A DNA stretch of 15,222 nt from an uncultured Prevotella sp. (GTDB lineage: Bacteria > Bacteroidota > Bacteroidia > Bacteroidales > Bacteroidaceae). The stretch's first letter is position 1; each line of letters starts with the position of its first letter. Location of the stretch: assembly GCA_934229335.1 (NCBI GenBank), contig CAKQDQ010000051.1:1-15222 (forward strand). Direction: 5' to 3'. Positions 7,274 through 13,040 of the stretch are shown piece by piece. The translations under genes were made by a program, and so were the position numbers. Below the pieces are notes generated by a model, which had not been told where the DNA came from, did not search any database, and was given only the letters and a program-made list of their open reading frames with translations.

Positions 7274-8583
7274 AGCTCTTCGGCACTGAAGCCTAACGAC
7301 TCCATCGCGTCTTTCACTTCTGCAAGGGTAACATCGCCCTCTATTTCTGCCTTACCAGAGGCAAGGTCAATGTGGGCGTTAGTTACACCAGGGAGCGCAA
7401 GAATAGCTTTGGTGGCGTTGGCACAACAGTGTGAGCAGTTCATGCCTTTAATCTTAAATTGTTTCATGTTACTATTTGGGTTTGATGTAATGTCGGTGCC
7501 GTCGGTGTGGCAATGTTCATGCTTGTGCATATGAGGGTGAACAAAACGCTTTGCTATAACGTTGAGATATAACAGTGCCAATATAGCGGTGCATACATAG
7601 TTAAACCACGATGCGTGCTCCTCTGTGCAACAGGCAGAAGACATTAGCGTGGGCATAAACCATGACTGCGGCAACTGGTCGATAATGGTGCCAGCAATTA
7701 TCGCACCTGTTATGATAGAGGCGAGGTAGAGCACTAATGTCTTCTTGCCCAACACTTTATTAATAACCAGTATAGACGCCATGTTGCAGGCAGGACCTGC
7801 CATTAGCATCACCAACGCTGCGCCAGGGGTAAGACCTTTCATTATGAGAGCTACAGCAATAGGTATACTTCCTGTAGCGCAGATATACATAGGGATTGCT
7901 ATGCACAGTACAAGCAGCATGCTGAGGAACGTATTTCCTTGGAAAATATGGAAGAAGCTGTCGGGAACAAGTACCGTAATCAGTCCCGCAACAATAAGAC
8001 CTATGAGCAGCCATTTACCAATGTCGCCCAACATATCCACGAAGGCGTATTGTAAGGCACCCTTCACCCTGCCAAGGAAGCTATGCTCATGGTGACCCTC
8101 AGAACAACAACAGTCGTGATGATGGTGGTGGTGATGACCGTGTTCCTCGCTTTCCGCTATCGCCTTTGCCGTCTCTTCCTTCGTCTTATCATCTTTGTCA
8201 AAGGTATTAACAACGGTGCCTGCCAGCATAGATGTGAAGAAAGCAGTGATGGGGCGTACTATTGCAAACGGCAGTCCCATCAATGAATATGTTGCGGCTA
8301 TGGAGTCAACGCCAGTCTCAGGGGTTGCTATAAGAAACGAAACGGTTGCACCTTTGCTTGCGCCCTCCTTGCGTAGCGACATAGCTGTAGGTATGACACC
8401 GCAAGAACATAGTGGCAGTGGCACACCGAACAGTGCGGCATAGAATACCGAACGAAAATTATGTCCTGAGAGATAACGGCTGTAGACAGCTCCAGGTACG
8501 AAGACATGGAGTATGCCGGCAAAGAGAAAACCGAGTAATAGGTAAGGTGACATCGCGTTCACCAGATTGAAGACTTCTTCCAT
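7270..8583 (-). CDS. SO_0444-type Cu/Zn efflux permease with C-terminal HMA domain
   Basis: A 437-residue inner-membrane permease of the ArsP_1/DUF318 family (PF03773), in the layout of the SO_0444-type Cu/Zn exporters. Two membrane halves (about 10-125 and 175-305) flank a cytoplasmic loop with a His/Cys-rich metal-binding patch at 148-167 (seven consecutive His, then CCC). The first half carries VPLPLCSCGVIP (54-64) and the second PMYICATGSIP (231-241) and MAGPACNMAS (261-270), with conserved Cys in the membrane. A further helix (about 326-342) leads to a second His-rich linker (349-363). A C-terminal heavy-metal-associated domain (about 374-437) has the ligand motif GMNCSHCC (380-387). Metal export is family knowledge, and the exact metal is not settled here. 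No ArsR or Fur regulator gene is adjacent, but a 19-bp palindrome lies upstream. It converges with the phosphatase gene with overlapping stops. Confidence 0.88.
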   Translation of the reverse strand: MEEVFNLVNAMSPYLLLGFLFAGILHVFVPGAVYSRYLSGHNFRSVFYAALFGVPLPLCSCGVIPTAMSLRKEGASKGATVSFLIATPETGVDSIAATYSLMGLPFAIVRPITAFFTSMLAGTVVNTFDKDDKTKEETAKAIAESEEHGHHHHHHHDCCCSEGHHEHSFLGRVKGALQYAFVDMLGDIGKWLLIGLIVAGLITVLVPDSFFHIFQGNTFLSMLLVLCIAIPMYICATGSIPIAVALIMKGLTPGAALVMLMAGPACNMASILVINKVLGKKTLVLYLASIITGAIIAGTIIDQLPQSWFMPTLMSSACCTEEHASWFNYVCTAILALLYLNVIAKRFVHPHMHKHEHCHTDGTDITSNPNSNMKQFKIKGMNCSHCCANATKAILALPGVTNAHIDLASGKAEIEGDVTLAEVKDAMESLGFSAEEL

Positions 8584-8656
8584 TTTATGTGTTGTATTAT
8601 TTAGTGTTCGTCATTTCAAAAATAGAGTAAACCGTCTATTCTTCTCGTTTCAACAG

Positions 8657-8664
8657 CAAAATTA
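8657..8664 (-). promoter_or_regulatory. Candidate -7 box for the metal permease
   Basis: Read on the minus strand, 8664-8657 is TAATTTTG, matching TAnnTTTG. The position expected for the -33 element falls on the centre of the neighbouring palindrome and is not a clean TTG, so basal activity may be weak or controlled. A second TAnnTTTG match (TATTTTTG) lies at 8624-8617 with no good partner. Confidence 0.5.
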
Positions 8665-8674
8665 CTGCAATTAT

Positions 8675-8693
8675 TTTGCAACTCAGTTGCAAA
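8675..8693. promoter_or_regulatory. 19-bp perfect palindrome, probable repressor operator
   Basis: TTTGCAACT-C-AGTTGCAAA has two perfect 9-bp arms around one central base. It sits just upstream of the permease -7 box, where a bound protein would block the -33 region. Size and symmetry resemble operators of Fur-superfamily metalloregulators, which suits a metal exporter. Assignment to Fur/Zur or another family is inference. Flanking TGCAA and GCAAAAT words (8656-8679) may be extra half-sites. Confidence 0.62.
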
Positions 8694-8775
8694 GTGTAAT
8701 ATACGCTTCACGTATCGCTATTTATAGCCGTTACGATAACTATCAAATTGTAGTGCGAAAGCATACAAATCGTGT

Positions 8776-8818
8776 TACGAAAGCACCCTTATCGCACTGT
8801 GATATGGGTGCTTTCGTA
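8776..8818. terminator. Strong orphan hairpin, terminator-like
   Basis: TACGAAAGCACCC (8776-8788) and GGGTGCTTTCGTA (8806-8818) form a perfect 13-bp stem with a 17-nt loop that may pair further (TATC/GATA). On the plus strand a T-rich tract (TTATTTTT) follows about ten bases later; on the minus strand there is none. No gene runs into it from the left, because the permease points away, so it may terminate a small RNA or insulate the orphan gene. Confidence 0.55.
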
Positions 8819-8883
8819 TTAGTAAAATTATTTTTCTGAAATGTGTATGGTAGAAAATTTATAGAAATTTCTATATCAATCTA

Positions 8884-8913
8884 TTGTAATAACGTTATTT
8901 TTTAGTAAATTTG
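8884..8913 (+). promoter_or_regulatory. Consensus Bacteroidota promoter for the orphan gene
   Basis: TTG at 8884-8886, a 19-bp spacer and TAAATTTG at 8906-8913 fit the Bacteroidota consensus well. Transcription would begin near 8920, giving a leader of roughly 140 nt that contains a TATGATA/TATCATA inverted repeat (9006-9012, 9026-9032) and an A-rich run before the start codon. Confidence 0.72.
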
Positions 8914-9062
8914 TCGCGTAAATTAGTGTGTTGGTCATAAAATCTAATCATACAGAGAGTCTTCGTTTTGAAAATATTGTATTATATAATCTATTAACAT
9001 TTCCGTATGATAGTAGTGGTACGAATATCATATAGGAGTTAAAAAAAACAACAAACAGTAAT

Positions 9063-10121
9063 ATGGCATCACAATTTGTTTCATTAAAAAAATGTAATGG
9101 TTTTTCGTTCGAAAAACCTTATCTTATTGCATCATTCTATCCTGGTCGAAAGAGAATAGATTCTTATCATCAAAAATATGTGAATCCTAAACGGTTTTAT
9201 AAAATGTGGTTTGATTTACGTAAAACAAAGTTTTGGGAGAAACATACAAAATATAAAAGTAAGGAAGACTTTATGGATAATATATATGAAGAAGTAAAAC
9301 GCTTTTTTTATAGAAAATATGATATAGATTTTGGTGAGTGTTTAATAGAGGATGTAAATTGCTACTGTATTTCTTATTATGATTTGTTTCATATTTGTAG
9401 AATGATGAATATGAAAACAGGTGAGATAACCTCTTGTTGTAGAATCGCATCTTATGATGATTTAGACCATGTTACGAAGTCTGTGCGTAAAAGTGTCGAA
9501 AGAAAATTAATAAATGGACTTTTTGAACCTGTAGAAGATGAACTACAGGATAAAGCAAGAGAAATAAACAAATATACGGAAACACATACATTTTCTGACG
9601 ATATTGTTAGACTGTGCACTATTGATAAGAGTAAATCAGCGCATATAAAAGAACTATACGAGATTGTAGAAGCAGAGTGTTATCTCTACAATATTCGTTT
9701 TTTTAGAGAAAAAAGTGGGCGATTCTTGCAGAGATTTGCATATTATGCGGGCTTAGAGTGTCAAAAATTGTATGATACTTCGCTTTTAATGGAAAACGAG
9801 GATGAAAGGAAGAGACTTTTTAAGGAAATAATGTATGCTGCGTTTAAGTATAATAGTTATAAAATACTTTTTGCTGATATGTTTTGTTACAGGTATGGCG
9901 GTAATTGGGATGAGAACTGTTTTGAGCTGTTTACTCATGCGTTACGGTGTAAAGATATAGAGAAGGAGATAGAGTCATATTATAGACAAATGGAGATAGA
10001 CGAGCAGGAAAGTGAAAAATGGCGTGATACTGCGTGGACTACCGACCAATTAAGAGAAGCGTATGACATTGCGATGGAGTCGGATTCTACTGCATCTTGG
10101 AATGTTGACGACCAAGAGTAG
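9063..10121 (+). CDS. Orphan AT-rich gene, unknown function
   Basis: A 352-residue protein I do not recognise. It appears soluble: no signal peptide and no membrane helix. The N-terminal half is basic and strongly aromatic (many Tyr, Phe, Lys, Arg; for example about residues 19-70 and 80-110). The middle (about 195-310) looks helical, and the C-terminus (about 311-352) is acidic and probably disordered. There are 13 cysteines, including C100/C102 and C125/C126, but no standard zinc-finger spacing. Codons are visibly more AT-rich than in every neighbour, which suggests acquisition by transfer or weak expression-linked selection. It stands alone with its own consensus promoter, between an orphan hairpin on the left and the ilvC terminator on the right. 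Coding status is supported by length, promoter and AT-rich leader. Any role, including defence or mobile-element cargo, is unproven. Confidence 0.78.
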   Translation: MASQFVSLKKCNGFSFEKPYLIASFYPGRKRIDSYHQKYVNPKRFYKMWFDLRKTKFWEKHTKYKSKEDFMDNIYEEVKRFFYRKYDIDFGECLIEDVNCYCISYYDLFHICRMMNMKTGEITSCCRIASYDDLDHVTKSVRKSVERKLINGLFEPVEDELQDKAREINKYTETHTFSDDIVRLCTIDKSKSAHIKELYEIVEAECYLYNIRFFREKSGRFLQRFAYYAGLECQKLYDTSLLMENEDERKRLFKEIMYAAFKYNSYKILFADMFCYRYGGNWDENCFELFTHALRCKDIEKEIESYYRQMEIDEQESEKWRDTAWTTDQLREAYDIAMESDSTASWNVDDQE

Positions 10122-10170
10122 GCTTTTGGTAGATATAAAATACGGTTTCCTCGTTTCTAATTTATGAGTT

Positions 10171-10197
10171 GGTGATATTAAAAGGTGGATATTAATA
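10171..10197. repeat. Short approximate tandem repeat GGTG-GATATTAA
   Basis: GGTGATATTAAAA (10171-10183) is followed at once by GGTGGATATTAAT (10184-10196), an imperfect tandem pair. It lies about 50 bp downstream of the orphan gene. It is short and could be chance in AT-rich DNA. Confidence 0.3.
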
Positions 10198-10203
10198 GTT
10201 TTT

Positions 10204-10220
10204 TTATAACCCTGTTATAA
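10204..10220. repeat. Perfect 7-bp hairpin after the orphan gene
   Basis: TTATAAC-CCT-GTTATAA is a perfect inverted repeat with a 3-nt loop, 83 bp after the orphan gene's stop. The stem is AT-rich and the T-run precedes rather than follows it on the plus strand. On the minus strand the equivalent A-run follows. It is therefore not a classic terminator, though it could shape the 3' end of the orphan transcript. Confidence 0.4.
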
Positions 10221-10298
10221 GTTACCAGTATGGGCTTATAATAATTCATTACCAAAGAGAATATCAGAAGGAAAAAGGCTACATAGAATGATAAACAC

Positions 10299-10336
10299 AA
10301 AAAAACAGCGCACTGAACGTTTGTCCAATGCGCTGT
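10299..10336 (-). terminator. Rho-independent terminator of ilvC
   Basis: On the minus strand ACAGCGCA (10336-10329) and TGCGCTGT (10312-10305) form an 8-bp GC-rich stem with a 16-nt loop, followed directly by seven Ts (complement of 10305-10299). It lies 42 bp after the ilvC stop and is the clearest terminator in the window. It closes the branched-chain amino-acid cluster. Confidence 0.88.
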
Positions 10337-10378
10337 AAATATTATTTTCTAAAGAGAATTTCCTGTATATATAAGGAA

Positions 10379-11422
10379 TTAGTTGTTCTCTGGACGGAGC
10401 TGACGAACAGTCTCTGCTGTACGCCACATCTCAGAATCGTGGAGAGCCTTAAGCTCCTTCTCAAGACCTACACGGTAGTCAGGCTTTGAGTTGGCGTCGA
10501 TAGAAATCTGTGCTTCGTGACCAGACTTAACAGACTCGTAAAGCTTCTGTACTACAGGCTTGCAAGCATCGTGGAAAGGACCCATCCAGTCGAGGGCACC
10601 ACGCTGTGCAGTTGTAGAGCAGTTAGCGTACATCCAGTCCATACCCTTTGCTGCGAAGAGAGGCATGAGTGACTGTGTGAGCTCCTCAACGGTCTCGTTG
10701 AAAGCCTCAGAAGGAGTGTGTCCGTTCTCACGGAGAACCTCATACTGTGCGCTAAGAAGACCCTGGATAGCACCCATCAGTGAGCCACGCTCGCCTGTAA
10801 GGTCTGAAGTAGCCTCACGCTGGAATGTTGTCTCAAACAGGTAACCAGAACCAATACCGATACCAAGAGCCAATGTGCGGTCGAGAGCACGACCTGTCGC
10901 ATCGTTGTAAACTGCGTATGATGAGTTAAGACCACGACCCTCGAGGAACATAGTACGAAGAGATGTACCAGAACCCTTAGGTGCTACCATGATGACATCA
11001 ATGTCCTTAGAAGGTACACAACCTGTACGGTCAGACCATGTGATAGCAAAACCATGAGAGAAGTAGAGAGCCTTACCAGGAGTAAGGTGCTTCTGCAGTG
11101 TTGGCCATACTGACATTACGGCTGCATCAGAAAGAAGGCACATTACGATAGTACCCTTTTCTGCTGCTTCTTCAATAGAGAAGAGAGTCTCACCTGGTAC
11201 CCAACCGTCGTTCTTCGCCTTTTCAAATGTCTTACCCTGACGCTGACCTACAATAACGTTGAAGCCGTTATCACGCAGGTTACAAGCCTGACCAGGACCC
11301 TGAACACCATAACCAATTACTGCGATAGTCTCGTCTTTCAGTATTTCACGAGCCTTCTCCAATGGGAATTCTTCACGTGTCATTACCTCCTCGATAACTC
11401 CACCAAAATTCATTTTTGCCAT
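10379..11422 (-). CDS. ilvC: Ketol-acid reductoisomerase
   Basis: A 347-residue cytoplasmic enzyme that isomerises and reduces 2-acetolactate or 2-aceto-2-hydroxybutyrate with NAD(P)H and Mg2+, the second common step of valine and isoleucine synthesis. The Rossmann nucleotide-binding loop GYGVQGPGQ is at 37-45, and VIVGQRQG (56-63) forms the cofactor-phosphate region. The Mg2+ ligands fit D207 and E211 (SDLTGERG) and E243/E247 (NETVEELTQ). Length and layout match class I enzymes of Bacteroidota. A second in-frame ATG lies three codons in; the first is kept because either gives the same fold. The gene is last in the ilvD-B-N-thioesterase-C cluster but has its own consensus promoter 57 bp upstream, so its expression can be separated from the rest. 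A strong terminator follows. Confidence 0.96.
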   Translation of the reverse strand: MAKMNFGGVIEEVMTREEFPLEKAREILKDETIAVIGYGVQGPGQACNLRDNGFNVIVGQRQGKTFEKAKNDGWVPGETLFSIEEAAEKGTIVMCLLSDAAVMSVWPTLQKHLTPGKALYFSHGFAITWSDRTGCVPSKDIDVIMVAPKGSGTSLRTMFLEGRGLNSSYAVYNDATGRALDRTLALGIGIGSGYLFETTFQREATSDLTGERGSLMGAIQGLLSAQYEVLRENGHTPSEAFNETVEELTQSLMPLFAAKGMDWMYANCSTTAQRGALDWMGPFHDACKPVVQKLYESVKSGHEAQISIDANSKPDYRVGLEKELKALHDSEMWRTAETVRQLRPENN

Positions 11423-11478
11423 TTTTGTAAATTTTTATAAAGTTGTTTTGTTTGTAACTGTCTTATTTTTTCGAAATG

Positions 11479-11509
11479 CAAAGGTAGCTATTATTTTTGA
11501 ATATTGCAA
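11479..11509 (-). promoter_or_regulatory. Consensus Bacteroidota promoter of ilvC
   Basis: On the minus strand TTG (11509-11507), a 20-bp spacer and TACCTTTG (11486-11479, followed by C) are an exact match to the Bacteroidota promoter pattern. It lies in the 102-bp gap between the thioesterase and ilvC and predicts a leader of about 50 nt. Confidence 0.82.
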
Positions 11510-11524
11510 CTTTTACGCCCCTTT

Positions 11525-12292
11525 TTATTTCAATTTGTTTCGAAAATATACTTTTAAGCGACATAATTCTTGTTCTGCGCCATCACTGTTCAGTTTTGTT
11601 AGTCTGAAGAAATGCTGTGTCTCGTCTGGCGAAGTATGATTTATTCGGATGGTGTCGCTCCAGTGTCCTTCCGCAACGTAAGCTATCTCCAGTCGTTGAA
11701 GACTGTAGGTAGCGAAGTGGTCTCGGTCAAACGTGTCCATAACGTGGTCGATGTATTTCATAGAGTTGCAGTGACCGTTAACATCGATATCGCTGTATGC
11801 TACCTTAAACTCGGTGTAGTCGGTCATCGGTGGGGTAGTGACTCTTGACACATCTTTCATCGCACATTCCTTCTCTGGATAGATATATTCTTTTATCTTA
11901 CCGTCATTGATAGCGAGAATGTCTTGTGGTTCACGCGTTACTGTGTCTATCATTGCCCAGATACTCTTGCCATAACCGTAGACTTTGCTGCCATCAGGAG
12001 AATACATTTTCCAGTTTCGGCGTGTAAAATATTTCATAGCGTTTTCCACCCAAGTCTCAATGACAAAGTCATCGTGCTCCTTAGGCATATCGTTCAGCTC
12101 TATAGCAAATCGTGACAGTACCCATGTCTTGTTGATAGTGTTAAGGTATGTCATTCCGAAGTTGCGGGTAGTTGAGTGAATGTCAGCTGCGTTGAGCATA
12201 CTGTTGCCTAAGTGGGCGATGCATAGTTGGTGCTGGAAATCACAGTGGAAAGCGTCTGCTACGCATGAATATTTTGTTGTTTTGTCAGTCAT
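11525..12292 (-). CDS. Acyl-ACP thioesterase (FatA/FatB-like)
   Basis: A 255-residue double hot-dog thioesterase of the acyl-ACP thioesterase family (PF01643), which frees fatty acids from acyl carrier protein in the cytoplasm. The N-terminal hot-dog spans about residues 5-135 and the C-terminal one about 155-255. The catalytic-type motif SDIDVNGHCNSMKYIDHVMD (167-186) resembles the plant DxNxHxNN motif, giving D170, N172 and H174 as likely catalytic residues. E208 (LEIAYVAEGHWSD) probably matches the plant catalytic Glu, and the Cys next to it in plants is Gly here. It sits between ilvN (38 bp upstream) and ilvC in an all-minus cluster, which suggests co-expression with branched-chain keto-acid synthesis. 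A role in iso/anteiso fatty acid release is inference. Confidence 0.87.
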   Translation of the reverse strand: MTDKTTKYSCVADAFHCDFQHQLCIAHLGNSMLNAADIHSTTRNFGMTYLNTINKTWVLSRFAIELNDMPKEHDDFVIETWVENAMKYFTRRNWKMYSPDGSKVYGYGKSIWAMIDTVTREPQDILAINDGKIKEYIYPEKECAMKDVSRVTTPPMTDYTEFKVAYSDIDVNGHCNSMKYIDHVMDTFDRDHFATYSLQRLEIAYVAEGHWSDTIRINHTSPDETQHFFRLTKLNSDGAEQELCRLKVYFRNKLK

Positions 12293-12330
12293 GTTGGTGG
12301 ATCCGTTTGCCGATATGATTGTATTCCTAT

Positions 12331-12930
12331 TTACATAGACTCGCCTCTCTCGTGCAGAAAGCGGCTAACTTCTTCTTGACAATTTCGTGTTACCGCTATG
12401 CGTCCAGAGCGTGTGAACTGTAATATGCTGTCGTTGACGCTGTTAAGTTCATGGAACAGCTGTAGAATATGGTCGGTAGTTCCCTCGCATACTACAATAC
12501 AGAATGTTTCATTTACTTCTGTTATGTGTGCGTCTGCATGTCGAATAGCTCGCGACATCTCTGGATGTGCCATCATGATAGGGGTAGATATCTTGAAGAG
12601 TGCTACTTCTACAAGGAACAAATCGCTGTTAAGATAATAGTGAGCCTTTACAACATCTATTTTCTTCTCAATCTGTTTTACCACCTTCTTTATGGTTGCC
12701 TCGTCGCTATATGCGGTGATTGTGTATTTGTGTATGCCCTTTATGCTTGATGGCGATACGTTAAGCGACTCTATGTTTATCTGTCTGCGGGTAAAAACAC
12801 CAGTGATTTGATTGAGGACACCAGCGATGTTCTCTGTGTATACTTGCAGTGTATACAGTCGAGTAGCGGGGGTTTCCTCTTGTGTTTCACCTCGTTTTGC
12901 CGCACAGCAGCACTTATTTTCTTTTTCCAT
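12331..12930 (-). CDS. ilvN: Acetolactate synthase small (regulatory) subunit
   Basis: A 199-residue cytoplasmic regulatory subunit that binds the IlvB catalytic subunit, stimulates it and confers feedback inhibition by branched-chain amino acids, usually valine. The N-terminal ACT domain covers about 25-98, with the family motif YTENIAGVLNQITGVFTRR (31-49) and INIESLNV (51-58) forming the effector-binding interface. The C-terminal ALS_ss domain (about 100-190) is present but divergent. An N-terminal extension of about 24 residues holds three consecutive cysteines (7-9) and is not part of the standard fold. It starts 110 bp after the ilvB stop, a long gap for an operon pair, with no evident promoter or terminator in it. 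Confidence 0.92.
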   Translation of the reverse strand: MEKENKCCCAAKRGETQEETPATRLYTLQVYTENIAGVLNQITGVFTRRQINIESLNVSPSSIKGIHKYTITAYSDEATIKKVVKQIEKKIDVVKAHYYLNSDLFLVEVALFKISTPIMMAHPEMSRAIRHADAHITEVNETFCIVVCEGTTDHILQLFHELNSVNDSILQFTRSGRIAVTRNCQEEVSRFLHERGESM

Positions 12931-13040
12931 TCTTTGTTTTTAATCTTCTTGGCGTTTGTGATTGCGTCTTACAGGTTAGGCTACTGCTGCGTTGAAGTCA
13001 TGGTTATCTACGCTTTTTTGTATTGCAGTGTCCCTATAGA

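Larger units (their letters stand above)
8584..9062. other. Divergent intergenic region with operator, hairpin and promoters
   Basis: This 479-bp stretch separates the permease (minus) from the orphan gene (plus). It holds a minus-strand promoter box (8657-8664), a perfect palindrome (8675-8693), small inverted repeats (ATACG/CGTAT at 8701-8715, GCTA/TAGC near 8717-8728), a strong hairpin (8776-8818), a consensus plus-strand promoter (8884-8913) and a 7-bp inverted repeat in the following leader (9006-9032). No convincing protein-coding frame is seen. A 90-codon frame across 8567-8839 looks like a chance opening. Confidence 0.7.

Noticed and set aside
7745..8095. A 116-codon plus-strand frame inside the metal permease gene
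   Set aside because: Antisense shadow of a well-supported permease whose conserved motifs span the same bases.
8110..8145. Repeated CAT/GTG-like triplets within the permease gene, suggesting a microsatellite
   Set aside because: It is the coding run for the His/Cys-rich metal-binding loop of the exporter, a normal feature of this family.
8567..8839. A 90-codon plus-strand frame crossing the permease start, operator and orphan hairpin
   Set aside because: It runs through regulatory elements, has low-complexity, non-protein-like content and no promoter box at a suitable distance.
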